From Streptomyces sp. DSM 110735 (GTDB taxonomy: Bacteria > Actinomycetota > Actinomycetes > Streptomycetales > Streptomycetaceae), in NCBI RefSeq assembly GCF_016482685.1, contig NZ_JACYHF010000008.1, positions 186,001 to 250,000 on the forward strand: a stretch of DNA of 64,000 bases, given 5' to 3'. Positions 1 to 9,961 of the stretch are shown here, piece by piece (within the stretch, counting starts at the first letter, position 1; every line of letters begins with the position of its first letter). The translations under genes were made by a program, and so were the position numbers. A model generated the notes under the pieces. It had not been told where the DNA came from. It ran no database searches and was given only the letters and a program-made list of their open reading frames with translations.

Positions 1-978
<978 letters not shown>

Positions 979-999
979 GGTCGTTTACGTCTCTCTCGC

Positions 1000-2850
1000 T
1001 CAGTCGTCCGCGCCGTCGCCGAAGTCGGGGCGGACGTCACGGGCGGCCATGATCTCGTCGTTGGTGGTGCCGGCGGCGACCATCGGCCACACCATGGCGT
1101 CCTCGTGGACGATGAAGTCCACGACCACGGGGCGGTCGGTGATGGCGTTGGCCTCCTCGATGACCTTGTCCAGGTCCTCGGGGCGCTCGCAGCGCAGACC
1201 CACGCAGCCCATGGCCTCGGACAGCTTCACGAAGTCCGGCACGCGGGTGCCGCGTGCCTCGGGGTTGACGTCCTCGGGGCCGGAGTGCAGGACGGTGTTG
1301 GAGTAGCGCTGGTTGTAGAACAGGGTCTGCCACTGGCGGACCATGCCGAGGGCGCCGTTGTTGATGATGGCGACCTTGATCGGGATGTTGTTCAGCGCGC
1401 AGGTGGTCAGTTCCTGGTTGGTCATCTGGAAGCAGCCGTCGCCGTCGATGGCCCAGACCGTGCGCCCGGGCTGTCCGGCCTTGGCGCCCATGGCGGCGGG
1501 GACCGCGTAGCCCATCGTCCCGGCGCCGCCGGAGTTGAGCCAGGTCGCGGGCTTGTCGTACTGGATGAAGTGGGCGGCCCACATCTGGTGCTGGCCGACG
1601 CCCGCCGCGAAGATCGTGTCGTCGGGGGCCAGTTGGCCGATGCGCTCGATGACGGCCTGCGGGGAGAGCGAGCCGTCCTCGGGGCGGTCGTAGCCGAGCG
1701 GGTAGGTCTCGCGCCAGCGGGTCAGATCGCGCCACCAGGCGGTGTAGTCGCCCTGGTTGCCCTCGCTGTGCTCCTTCTGCACCGCCTGCACCAGGTCGGC
1801 GAGGACCTCGCGGGCGTCGCCCACGATCGGCACGTCGGCCTCGCGGTTCTTGCCGATCTCCGCCGGGTCGATGTCGGCGTGCACGATCTTGGCGTACGGC
1901 GCGAAGCCGTCGAGCTTGCCGGTGACGCGGTCGTCGAAGCGGGCGCCGAGGGCGACGATCAGGTCGGCCTTCTGCAGCGCGGTGACGGCGGTGACCGAAC
2001 CGTGCATGCCCGGCATGCCCACGTGCAGCGGGTGGCTGTCGGGGAACGCGCCGAGCGCCATCAGGGTGGTGGTGACGGGCGCGCCGGTCAGCTCGGCGAG
2101 GACCTTCAGCTCGGCGGTGGCGTGTGCCTTGAGGACGCCGCCGCCGACGTAGAGGACGGGCCGCTTGGCGGTGGTGATCAGCTTGGCTGCCTCGCGGATC
2201 TGCTTGGCGTGCGGCTTGGTCACCGGGCGGTAGCCGGGCAGGTCCGTGACCGGCGGCCAGGAGAAGGTCGTCCGCGCCTGCAGGATGTCCTTCGGGATGT
2301 CGACGAGCACCGGTCCCGGGCGGCCGGTCGAGGCGATGTGGAACGCCTCCGCGATCACCCGGGGGATGTCCTCGGCCTTGGTGACCAGGAAGCTGTGCTT
2401 GGTGATCGGCATGGTGATGCCGACGATGTCCGCCTCCTGGAAGGCGTCCGTGCCGATCGCCTTGGAGACGACCTGGCCGGTGATCGCCACCAGCGGGACC
2501 GAGTCCATGTTCGCGTCCGCGATCGGGGTGACCAGGTTGGTGGCGCCGGGTCCCGACGTGGCCATGCAGACGCCGACCTTGCCGGTGGCCTGCGCGTAGC
2601 CGGTGGCCGCGTGCCCCGCTCCCTGCTCGTGGCGGACCAGTACATGGCGCACCCGCTTGGAGTCCATCAGCGGGTCGTAGGCGGGGAGGATCGTGCCCCC
2701 GGGAATGCCGAACACGGTGTCGACCCCGACCTCCTCCAGCGAGCGCACGAGCGACTGGGCGCCCGTCACGTGCTCGACAGGGGCGACGTGCTGCCCTCCG
2801 GATCGGGGCCGCGGCTGCGGATGGTGGGCCCCGGTGGCCTGCTCGGTCAT
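1000..2850 (-). CDS. ilvB: Acetolactate synthase large (catalytic) subunit
   Basis: A 616-residue thiamine-diphosphate and FAD enzyme that condenses two pyruvates (or pyruvate and 2-oxobutyrate), the first shared step of branched-chain amino acid synthesis. It shows the N-terminal ThDP-binding region with the catalytic Glu in [15 protein letters not shown], the central FAD/Rossmann domain, and the C-terminal ThDP motif that begins GDGCFQM and closes with NN about 27 residues later. I chose ATG 2850 ([10 protein letters not shown]), which has GAGAAGAGA about 8 bases upstream; ATG 2856 two codons earlier is possible. The open frame runs on to 3120, but that part is the leader/attenuator region. 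A disordered ~25-residue N-terminal tail precedes the enzyme core, as is usual in Streptomyces. Confidence 0.97.
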   Translation of the reverse strand: MTEQATGAHHPQPRPRSGGQHVAPVEHVTGAQSLVRSLEEVGVDTVFGIPGGTILPAYDPLMDSKRVRHVLVRHEQGAGHAATGYAQATGKVGVCMATSGPGATNLVTPIADANMDSVPLVAITGQVVSKAIGTDAFQEADIVGITMPITKHSFLVTKAEDIPRVIAEAFHIASTGRPGPVLVDIPKDILQARTTFSWPPVTDLPGYRPVTKPHAKQIREAAKLITTAKRPVLYVGGGVLKAHATAELKVLAELTGAPVTTTLMALGAFPDSHPLHVGMPGMHGSVTAVTALQKADLIVALGARFDDRVTGKLDGFAPYAKIVHADIDPAEIGKNREADVPIVGDAREVLADLVQAVQKEHSEGNQGDYTAWWRDLTRWRETYPLGYDRPEDGSLSPQAVIERIGQLAPDDTIFAAGVGQHQMWAAHFIQYDKPATWLNSGGAGTMGYAVPAAMGAKAGQPGRTVWAIDGDGCFQMTNQELTTCALNNIPIKVAIINNGALGMVRQWQTLFYNQRYSNTVLHSGPEDVNPEARGTRVPDFVKLSEAMGCVGLRCERPEDLDKVIEEANAITDRPVVVDFIVHEDAMVWPMVAAGTTNDEIMAARDVRPDFGDGADD

Positions 2851-2930
2851 CGGCATTCTCTTCTCGATGCTGAGGGTTTTTGCGAGGTTTGAGCGGAGCT
2901 GGAGCGCCGCACGAGGGGCACTCGTGCAAC

Positions 2931-2965
2931 AAAAAACCCCTCGTGCCGGGATGGCAAGCGAGGGG
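2931..2965 (-). terminator. Attenuator terminator of the ilvB leader
   Basis: On the minus strand CCCCTCG (2959-2965), a loop of about 15 bases, then CGAGGGG (2937-2943) is followed directly by six Ts (2931-2936). This is a textbook Rho-independent terminator lying between the leader peptide stop (3020) and the ilvB start (2850). Its position fits transcription attenuation coupled to leader translation, as described for ilvB leaders of actinobacteria. Confidence 0.85.
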
Positions 2966-3019
2966 AGCGCGTCGGTGAGGGGCGCTGGGGTTTCCGGATC
3001 GTCCTCCGGTCGTCCCAGC

Positions 3020-3061
3020 TCAGCCGACGCGCTGTCCAAGTACGAGAATTCGGGTGCGCAT
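3020..3061 (-). CDS. ilvB leader peptide (13 residues)
   Basis: A short frame [13 protein letters not shown] ends in TGA. It carries Ile-Leu-Val-Leu in a row plus a later Val, which are the end products of the pathway. Codons here (CGA, ATT, GTA, CTT) are rare in this GC-rich genome, which would slow ribosomes when charged tRNA is short. A strong GGAGGGAGGG ribosome binding site stands upstream. The terminator hairpin follows about 55 bases downstream. Leader peptides of this type have been described before ilvB in Actinobacteria. It is too short for ordinary gene callers. The gene before it (GGDEF protein) ends only 33 bases upstream, so the promoter either lies inside that gene's end or is shared. 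Confidence 0.85.
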   Translation of the reverse strand: MRTRILVLGQRVG

Positions 3062-3094
3062 GGCATTGACCCTCCCTCCGGCGCGCACCGCCTG

Positions 3095-6000
3095 TCAAGT
3101 GGGTGGGACGGCCGTCTCATTATGTGAGCGGAGGGTGGTGGTACCGCCGATCACCGTGGACATGCCTCCGGAGTACACCCCGGCACCCGCACTCGCACCC
3201 CCGCTCGCCCCCGCGCCCTTGCCCGCCAGCACCGGCTCGCCCGGGGCGTGCGGCACCGGATAGCGCCCGGCGGCGAGCGCGCGGCGCAGCCGGTACTCGT
3301 CCACCGGTCCCGCGAACGCCATGCCCTGGCCGTGCGTGCAGCCCATCGCGCGCAGGGCGACGACCTGCTCGGGCAGGTCGACCCCCTCGGCCACGGACTG
3401 GAGCCCGAGGTCGCCCGCGATCTTCAGCAGCCCGCTGGTGATCTTGTGCAGCCGCGCGGACTCCACGACGCCCTCGACCAGCCCGCGGTCGAGCTTGAGG
3501 ATGTCCACGGGGAGCCTGCGCAGCGCGGTGAAGGCCGCGCAGCCGCCCCCGAAGCCGTCCAGGGCGATCCGCACCCCGAGCCGGCTGAGGGCGGTCAGGC
3601 GCCGCTCCAGCTCGTCCAGGGAGAGCCGCGGGTCGGTGTCGGACAGTTCGATCACGAGCGCCCCGGGCGGCAGCCCGTGCCGGGTCAGCAGCGCCTCGAT
3701 GGTGCCGAGCGGGGGCAGCGAGCGGTCCAGGAGCCGCCGGGCGCTCATCCGGACCGCGACCGGGACGACCAGTCCCCCGGCGGCCCGCTCGGCAGCCTGC
3801 TCCACGGCTTCGCGGAGTATCCAGCGCTCCAGCTCGGCCGTCTTGTCGCCGTCGTCCGCGACCCGCAGGAACTCGGCGGGGGTGAACAGCACGCCCTGCG
3901 AGGAGCGCCAGCGGGCGTGTGTGGAGACCGACGCGATCCGGCCGTTCTCCAGACAGACCACCGGCTGGTGCAGCAGCGCGAACTCGCCGTCGTGCAGCGC
4001 GGCGCGCAGCCGTCCGGCCAGCTCGGCCTTGCGGACCACGTCCTGCTGCATCTGCGGGCGGTACAGCTCGACGCGTCCCTTGCCGCCCGCCTTGGCGCGG
4101 TACATCGCGAGGTCCGCGTTGCGCAGCAGCTCGCCCGCGCCGAGACCGGGCTCGGCGAAGGCGACGCCGATGGAGGCGTTGACCCGGACATCGTTGCCGT
4201 CGATGGGGTAGGGCTGGGAGAGGGTCATCCTGAGGCGGTCGGCGAGCTCCAGGATGTTCCGCTCCCGGGCGGCGCGGTCGCGGGTGCCGTCGCCGGTGAT
4301 CAGGGCGGCGAACTCGTCGCCGCCGAGCCGGGAGGCGGTGTCCGACTGGCGCACCGCCTCGTGCAGCCTGCGGGCGGCCTGGACGAGGAGCTGGTCCCCT
4401 GCCTGGTGCCCGATGGTGTCGTTGACGGCCTTGAAGCCGTCCAGGTCGATGAAGAGCACGGCGGTGCCGCGCAGGGCGGCGCCCCGGTCGCTCGCCCGGC
4501 GCCCGGACAGTGCCTGCTGGACGCGTCTGGTGAACAGGGCCCGGTTGGGCAGGTCGGTGAGCGGGTCGTGCTCGGCGTTGTGCTGCAACTGGGCCTGAAG
4601 CCGGACGCGTTCGGTCACGTCGCGGCTGTTGAAGATCAGCCCGCCGTGGTGCCGGTTGACGGTGGACTCGACGTTGAGCCAGCCGCCCGTGCCGGAGCGG
4701 AAGCGGCACTCGATGCGGGTGGTGGGTTCGTCCGCGGGGCTGGCGGCGAGGAAGCGGCGCACCTCGTGCAGGACGCAGCCCAGGTCCTCGGGGTGGATCA
4801 GCTTGGCCAGTTCGGTGCCGACGAGTTCCTCGGCGGGGCGGCCGTAGACCCCGGCGGCGGCCGGGGAGACGTACCGCAGGATGCCGCTCGGCGCGGCGAT
4901 CATGATGACGTCGCTGGAGCCCTGCACCAGGGAGCGGAAGTGGTTCTCCTTGTGGGCCAGTTCCTGGGCGAGGGTGATGTTGTCGAGCAGCATGATGCCC
5001 TGGCGGACGACGAGGGCGAGGACCACGGCACCGGCCGTGATCAGCACGACGTGGTCGGGCCTGCGGCCGTTGAGCACGTTGTACAGGATGCCGAGCGTGC
5101 ACACGGCGGCGGCGAGGTACGGCGTCAGCGCGGCGAGCGAGCCGGTGATCGGGCGGCCCGCCGGGTACCTGACCTGTTCGGTGTCGGGTGCGGGCGGGCA
5201 GCCGGAGCCCCCGCTGCGCGGGCCGGGGACGCGCTCGCGGGCGGCGCGGGGCGGTCCGTCGTGCGTGTGCTGCTTCGGGGCGGCCCAGGGGGCGTACGCG
5301 AGCAGCAGCGAACCGGCGAACCAGCCCGCGTCGAGCAGTTGCCCCGAGCGGTAGTGGCTGTGCAGCAGCGGGGAGGTGAACAGCGCGTCGCACATCACCG
5401 TGAGGGCGAGGGCGCCGATCGCGGTGTTCACCGCCGTGCGGTTGCCGGGGCTGCGCCGGAAGTGCAGCGCGAGCACCATGCTGACCAGCGCGATGTCGAG
5501 CAGTGGGTACGCCAGCGAGAGCGCGGTGTGCGCGACGCTCGGGCCGTCGAAGCGGGCGGCCTGGGCGAGGGCGAGGCTCCACGACAGGGTGAGCAGCGAG
5601 CCGCCGATCAGCCAGGCGTCCAGGGTGAGACAGATCCAGCCCGCCCGGTTGAGGGGGCGTTTGGCGAGGACCAGCAGTCCCACGATGGCGGGCGGCGCGA
5701 AGCAGAGGAAGAACAGGTCCGCGTAGCTCGGGCTGGGCACGTCGCGGCCGAGGACGACCTCGTACCATCCCCAGACCGCGTTGCCGAGGGCGGCCATCGC
5801 GGAGGAGAGCGCGAAGAGCAGCCAGGCGGGGCGGAAGCGCACCCCGGGGCTGCGGGCGTAGAGGAAGCAGGAGACCGCGGCGGTGCCCGCGGCGGCGGCG
5901 AGACCGAAGTCGCCCATGAACAGCGCGACTTGCTTGCTGCCCCAGTCCAGCGCGGCTCCGATGCCGTACGCCCCGCAGATCAGGGCGAGGACGAGCTGCT

Positions 6001-6118
6001 GGGCCAGGCGGGAGTTCTCGGTGGCGGGGCGCGGGTCCGGCTTCGGGGCCTGGGGCGGCTCCGGCGCGCGCAGCGCCCCGTCGAGCGCGGTGGGTGTGAG
6101 CGAGGGAAGCGCGTTCAC
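3095..6118 (-). CDS. Membrane PAS-GGDEF-EAL protein with degenerate EAL domain (CdgE-like)
   Basis: About 1007 residues from a GTG at 6118, which has GGGAGG five bases ahead; the open frame reaches 6436, so ATGs further up are possible. Order: roughly ten membrane helices (residues ~40-420), a PAS domain (from [15 protein letters not shown]), a GGDEF domain, then an EAL-like domain and a Gly/Ala-rich tail. The GGDEF motif is intact (RLGGDEF, ~599-603), with an RxxD product-inhibition site (RQSD) in the right place, so cyclic-di-GMP synthesis is likely. The EAL domain has lost its signature: STHARW replaces EALLRW near 732, and DGFGGG replaces DDFGTG near 854, so phosphodiesterase activity is unlikely. 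It may be the ortholog of S. coelicolor CdgE (from memory). It ends 33 bases before the ilvB leader. Confidence 0.88.
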   Translation of the reverse strand: MNALPSLTPTALDGALRAPEPPQAPKPDPRPATENSRLAQQLVLALICGAYGIGAALDWGSKQVALFMGDFGLAAAAGTAAVSCFLYARSPGVRFRPAWLLFALSSAMAALGNAVWGWYEVVLGRDVPSPSYADLFFLCFAPPAIVGLLVLAKRPLNRAGWICLTLDAWLIGGSLLTLSWSLALAQAARFDGPSVAHTALSLAYPLLDIALVSMVLALHFRRSPGNRTAVNTAIGALALTVMCDALFTSPLLHSHYRSGQLLDAGWFAGSLLLAYAPWAAPKQHTHDGPPRAARERVPGPRSGGSGCPPAPDTEQVRYPAGRPITGSLAALTPYLAAAVCTLGILYNVLNGRRPDHVVLITAGAVVLALVVRQGIMLLDNITLAQELAHKENHFRSLVQGSSDVIMIAAPSGILRYVSPAAAGVYGRPAEELVGTELAKLIHPEDLGCVLHEVRRFLAASPADEPTTRIECRFRSGTGGWLNVESTVNRHHGGLIFNSRDVTERVRLQAQLQHNAEHDPLTDLPNRALFTRRVQQALSGRRASDRGAALRGTAVLFIDLDGFKAVNDTIGHQAGDQLLVQAARRLHEAVRQSDTASRLGGDEFAALITGDGTRDRAARERNILELADRLRMTLSQPYPIDGNDVRVNASIGVAFAEPGLGAGELLRNADLAMYRAKAGGKGRVELYRPQMQQDVVRKAELAGRLRAALHDGEFALLHQPVVCLENGRIASVSTHARWRSSQGVLFTPAEFLRVADDGDKTAELERWILREAVEQAAERAAGGLVVPVAVRMSARRLLDRSLPPLGTIEALLTRHGLPPGALVIELSDTDPRLSLDELERRLTALSRLGVRIALDGFGGGCAAFTALRRLPVDILKLDRGLVEGVVESARLHKITSGLLKIAGDLGLQSVAEGVDLPEQVVALRAMGCTHGQGMAFAGPVDEYRLRRALAAGRYPVPHAPGEPVLAGKGAGASGGASAGAGVYSGGMSTVIGGTTTLRSHNETAVPPT

Positions 6119-6527
6119 CGGGGCCTCCCGCTCCGTGCTGCCGGTCCCCGGTCGGCGGGGGGACGGTGGACGGGCCTCCTGCGGGCGCCCGGCCTGTGGT
6201 GCGGGCCGGGACTCGCGCCGTGCTGCGAGCCGTGGTGCCTGTGATGGCTCGTGTGATGGCCGCGACCGCGCGCGGTCGTGCGCCAGGGTCGCCGTCGGCG
6301 GCTTCGCCGCGTCGGATCGTTCGTCCATAGGCCGTGCATCGCCCGTCGCCCCCCTCACCATTTCCGAAGTGTCCATCCCCGGCGCCGAACGGTCGGCGGC
6401 GCTGCCCCTGTCGGGACGATACACCAGTATCGTCACTCAGGGACATAGCTTCTCTACTCTCCGTGACGACCAGCGGCGATGCGGGCACGGACCGCGCCCG
6501 AAGGGTCGCGGAGGGTGCCCGGACCGG
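6119..6527. other. Intergenic stretch upstream of the GGDEF protein
   Basis: About 400 bases between the chosen start of the GGDEF protein and the stop of the 2-hydroxyacid dehydrogenase. The minus frame stays open to 6436, but its composition (Arg, Pro, Ala low-complexity) does not look like a folded domain, though part of it could be a real N-terminal extension. The one clear element is the palindrome at 6415-6434. The promoter of the GGDEF gene probably lies here. Confidence 0.5.
6415..6434. promoter_or_regulatory. Perfect palindrome GACGATAC-N4-GTATCGTC, candidate operator
   Basis: An 8-bp perfect inverted repeat with a 4-base spacer. It is AT-rich for this genome and sits just upstream of the GGDEF gene region. 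Size and symmetry fit a dimeric repressor site. No T-run follows, so it is not a typical terminator. The regulator is unknown. Confidence 0.45.
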
Positions 6528-7496
6528 TCAACCGCCGGTGGTACCGGGGCCGGTGGTGAGGATCACGTTGCGCAGCGGCTCATGGTTCACGAACCGGCTC
6601 AATTGGTCCACGAGCAGTCGCTCGGCACGCGGCGGGAACGCGGAACTCATTCCGCCCACGTGCGGACTGATCAGCACACCGGGTGCCCGCCACAACGGGT
6701 GCCCCGGCGGCAGCGGTTCGGGATCGGTCACGTCGAGCGCGGCGGTGATCCGCCCGCGCTCCAGCTCCGTGAGCAGGGCGTCGGTGTCGACGACGGGTCC
6801 GCGCGCGACGTTGACCAGCAGGGCGCCGTCCTTCATCCGGGCGAGGAAGGCGGCGTCGGCGAGATGCCGGGTCTCCTCGGTCAGCGGCGTGGAGAGGATC
6901 ACCACGTCGGCCTCGGGGAGCAGCGCGGGCAGTTCGGTGAGCGGGTGCACGAGACCGCGCTCGGTGGTGCGCCGGGAGCGCGCGACGCGCAGCACGCGCG
7001 CCGGTTCGAACGGTACGAGCCGGTCCTCGATCGCCTCCCCGATCGCGCCGTAGCCGACGACGAGCACGGTCCGGTCGGCCAGCGACGGCCTCGGCTCGGG
7101 CCGCCAGCGCTCCTCGTCCTGGGCCCGCACGAAGCCGGGGACGCCGCGCAGCGTGGCCAGCACGAGGGTGAGCGTCAGTTCGGCGGTGCTGGTCTCGTGC
7201 ACCCCGCGCGCGTTGCAGAGGTGAACGCCGGGGGCGGTCTCCGAGAGCGCCGGGATCATGTCGTCCACCCCGGCGGTGAGGGTCTGGACCAGCCGCAGCC
7301 GGGTCATCTCCTTCAGCGGGCGGTGCTTGATCGCGGCGCTGCGCAGATACGGCACGACGTACACCGCGCAGTCGGCCGGGTCGCCGGGGAACTCCTGCTC
7401 GCCGTTCTCGCCCCCGTCCCAGAAGAGATAACGGAACCCGTCGGGGAGTCCGCGGATCTTCTCGGGCGGAATGGGCAGCCAGACGTCGTCGGTCAT
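6528..7496 (-). CDS. D-isomer-specific 2-hydroxyacid dehydrogenase
   Basis: A 322-residue NAD(P)-dependent dehydrogenase of the D-2-hydroxyacid family (phosphoglycerate, glyoxylate and hydroxypyruvate reductases). The nucleotide-binding motif is VVGYGAIG. The catalytic set is complete: Arg in NVARGPVVD, Glu in DVTDPEPLPPGHPLW, His in SPHVGG. The length and the absence of an ACT domain argue against SerA and suggest a glyoxylate/hydroxypyruvate reductase-like enzyme; the true substrate cannot be read from sequence. It starts at ATG 7496 and is transcribed away from the aldo/keto reductase, with a 130-bp shared promoter region. Confidence 0.9.
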   Translation of the reverse strand: MTDDVWLPIPPEKIRGLPDGFRYLFWDGGENGEQEFPGDPADCAVYVVPYLRSAAIKHRPLKEMTRLRLVQTLTAGVDDMIPALSETAPGVHLCNARGVHETSTAELTLTLVLATLRGVPGFVRAQDEERWRPEPRPSLADRTVLVVGYGAIGEAIEDRLVPFEPARVLRVARSRRTTERGLVHPLTELPALLPEADVVILSTPLTEETRHLADAAFLARMKDGALLVNVARGPVVDTDALLTELERGRITAALDVTDPEPLPPGHPLWRAPGVLISPHVGGMSSAFPPRAERLLVDQLSRFVNHEPLRNVILTTGPGTTGG

Positions 7497-7626
7497 GTGC
7501 GGGAGGCTAATTCACCTCGCCGTGGCGCGGGGCGTTTCGGGTGGTCGCGGGCGGGAGGGCGATTCCTGCGGGGCGGGCGGCAGAGGTTAGGTTGGGGCGC
7601 GAGGGGCGAGGGAGGTTCGCGGGCAG

Positions 7627-8628
7627 GTGGAGCGCAGGACGATCGGCGCGGGGATCCTCGCCGCGGGGGCCGTCGGGCTCGGATGCATGCCGATGAGCTG
7701 GGCCTACACCGCCTCGCGGCGGCGGGGCGAGGAGTCGCTCCGTACCGTGCACCGGGCGCTGGACCTGGGCGCGGACTTCCTGGACACCGCGGACATGTAC
7801 GGCCCGTTCACCAACGAGCTGCTGCTCGGGCGGGTGCTCAAGGAGCGGCGCGCGGACGCCTTCGTGGCGACCAAGGCGGGGCTGCTGGTGGGCGGCGACC
7901 GGCACATCGTGGCCAACGGCCGCCCCGGCTACGTGAAGCGCGCCTGCGACGCCTCTTTGCGGCGCCTGCAGACCGATGTGATCGACCTCTACCAGTTGCA
8001 CCGCGCCGATCCCGAGGTCCCCGTCGAGGAGACCTGGGGCGCGATGTCCGAGCTGGTACGGGCCGGCAAGGTGCGGGCGCTCGGGCTCTGCGCGCTGGAC
8101 CCACGCGCCACCCGCCGCTCCGGCGCCGGGCCCTACGACGCCACACTGGACCAACTCCGGCGCGTGCAGCAGGTGTTCCCGGTGGCCTCGGTGCAGGCGG
8201 AGCTGTCGGTGTGGTCGCAGCGGGCGCTTCGTTCCCTGCTGCCGTGGTGCGAGGCGCGGGGGGTCACCTTCCTCGCGGCGATGCCGCTGGGCAGCGGCTT
8301 CCTGACGGGCACCCTGACCCCGGGGCAGGGCTTCGAGCCGGACGACGCCCGCGCCCGTCATCCCCGCTTCACCGCCGACATGATGGCCGCCCACCAGCCG
8401 ATCGTGGCCGACCTGCGCCGGGTGGCCCGCCGCCACGGTCCCGGCGTCACCCCGGCCCAGGTGGCTCTGGCGTGGGTCCTGTCCCGGGGGTGCCATGTGA
8501 TCGCCCTGCCCGGTACCAAGCACGCCCACTGGGCGGAGGAGAACGCGGGGGCGGCGGAGCTGCGGCTGACGGCGCAGGACGTGGCGGAGCTTTCGGCGGC
8601 GCCGGGCGTGCGGGGGGCGTGGGACTGA
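7627..8628 (+). CDS. Aldo/keto reductase
   Basis: A 333-residue NADPH-dependent oxidoreductase with the TIM-barrel aldo/keto reductase fold. The catalytic tetrad is visible: Asp and Tyr in DTADMYG, Lys in ATKAG, His in LHRAD. The C-terminal cofactor-binding part reads VIALPGTKHAHWAEENAGA, with GTK where many members have GSR. The GTG at 7627 is preceded by GGAGG about 11 bases upstream. Substrate is unknown. It sits divergently from the 2-hydroxyacid dehydrogenase and 140 bases before the sugar-dehydrogenase-like lipoprotein. Confidence 0.92.
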   Translation: MERRTIGAGILAAGAVGLGCMPMSWAYTASRRRGEESLRTVHRALDLGADFLDTADMYGPFTNELLLGRVLKERRADAFVATKAGLLVGGDRHIVANGRPGYVKRACDASLRRLQTDVIDLYQLHRADPEVPVEETWGAMSELVRAGKVRALGLCALDPRATRRSGAGPYDATLDQLRRVQQVFPVASVQAELSVWSQRALRSLLPWCEARGVTFLAAMPLGSGFLTGTLTPGQGFEPDDARARHPRFTADMMAAHQPIVADLRRVARRHGPGVTPAQVALAWVLSRGCHVIALPGTKHAHWAEENAGAAELRLTAQDVAELSAAPGVRGAWD

Positions 8629-8768
8629 TCCGCGGGGTCCTGGGGCCGGTCCGGGAGGGAATCCCGTGCTCCGGATGTGGGGCTTCGGGAACGGGAGGGG
8701 TGGCCCGGTACGTTTTCGTCCTGGACGGGTAGCTGTTCCACGCCCGGCGCTCCGAGAGGACCTTGATC

Positions 8769-9917
8769 GTGCGAAGCCGAATCCTGCCGGCGGTGCTGGC
8801 GACGACGGCGCTGCTCCTTGTGGCGGGCTGTTCCGGCGACGGTGGCGGGGCGGTCGACGGCGGGCGGAGCACCACGCCCGGCGGAGTGGCCACGGACACC
8901 GCGTCCCCGTCCGCTCCCGCCGCCAAGGGCTCGGTGAAGGTGCTGCGGACGGTGGCGGACGGGCTGCACACCCCGTGGGGGCTCGCGCCGCTGCCCGGCG
9001 GGGATCTGCTGGTGTCCTCGCGGGACGACGCCACGCTCACCCGGATCGACCCGAAGACGGGGAAGAAGACCGGGCTGGGCCGGATCTCCGGGGTCTCCCC
9101 GGACGGCGAGGGCGGTCTGCTGGGCATCGCGCTGTCCCCGGACTTCGCCTCGGACCACATGGTGTACGCCTACTTCACCTCCGCCTCCGACAACCGCATC
9201 GTCCGCGTGCGCTACGACGAGAACAAGCCGTCCGGCGAGCAACTGGGCGCCCCGGACACGGTGTTCAAGGGCATCCCCAAGGGCCGCATCCACAACGGCG
9301 GCCGCATCGCCTTCGGCCCGGACGGGATGCTCTACGCGGGCACCGGCGAGAGCGGCAGCGGCGACCTCGCCCAGAAGCGCACCTCGCTCGGCGGCAAGAT
9401 CCTCCGCCTCTCCCCGGAGGGCGACCCGGCACCCGGCAACCCCTTCCCGCACTCCCCCGTGTACTCCTACGGCCACCGCAATGTGCAGGGTCTCGCCTGG
9501 GACTCCCAGCAGCGGCTCTTCGCCTCGGAGTTCGGGCAGGACACCTGGGACGAGCTGAACGCGATCGCCCCGGGCGGCAATTACGGCTGGCCCGACGCCG
9601 AGGGCAGGTCCGGCGACAAGCGGTTCACCAGCCCGCTCGCCCAGTGGCACACCGACCAGGCGTCCCCCAGCGGCATCGCCTATGCGGACGGCGTGATCTG
9701 GATGGCGGGGCTCAGGGGCGAGCGGCTGTGGCGCGTTCCGCTGCGCGGCACCGCCGCCTCCGCGCCGCCCCAGGCGTTCCTCGACGGGACGTACGGCCGC
9801 CTGCGCACGGTGGTCCCGGCGGGCGGCGACCGCCTCTGGCTGCTCACCAGCAACACCGACGGACGCGGCGACCCGAAGAAGGGCGACGACCGGCTCCTGG
9901 AGCTGCGCGTGAGCTGA
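8769..9917 (+). CDS. PQQ-dependent sugar dehydrogenase-family lipoprotein
   Basis: About 382 residues. I chose GTG 8769 because GAGAGGA lies 8 bases upstream; a TTG two codons earlier is too close to it. The N-terminus is a lipoprotein signal (LLLVAGC lipobox), then a disordered Gly/Ser/Thr linker to about residue 55, then a six-bladed beta-propeller of the glucose/sorbosone dehydrogenase family. Typical pieces are HTPWGLAPLPGGDLLVSSRD, EGGLLGIALSPDF, HNGGRIAFGPDGMLYAGTG, and YSYGHRNVQGLAWD. It should be anchored outside the membrane. The family includes PQQ sugar dehydrogenases, but many actinobacterial members have no proven activity. It is convergent with the LuxR-type regulator, 44 bases away. 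Confidence 0.9.
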   Translation: MRSRILPAVLATTALLLVAGCSGDGGGAVDGGRSTTPGGVATDTASPSAPAAKGSVKVLRTVADGLHTPWGLAPLPGGDLLVSSRDDATLTRIDPKTGKKTGLGRISGVSPDGEGGLLGIALSPDFASDHMVYAYFTSASDNRIVRVRYDENKPSGEQLGAPDTVFKGIPKGRIHNGGRIAFGPDGMLYAGTGESGSGDLAQKRTSLGGKILRLSPEGDPAPGNPFPHSPVYSYGHRNVQGLAWDSQQRLFASEFGQDTWDELNAIAPGGNYGWPDAEGRSGDKRFTSPLAQWHTDQASPSGIAYADGVIWMAGLRGERLWRVPLRGTAASAPPQAFLDGTYGRLRTVVPAGGDRLWLLTSNTDGRGDPKKGDDRLLELRVS

Positions 9918-9961
9918 CGGGCGCTCACCAGGGCGACAGCAGGCACCGCGCGAGCCGCCCG

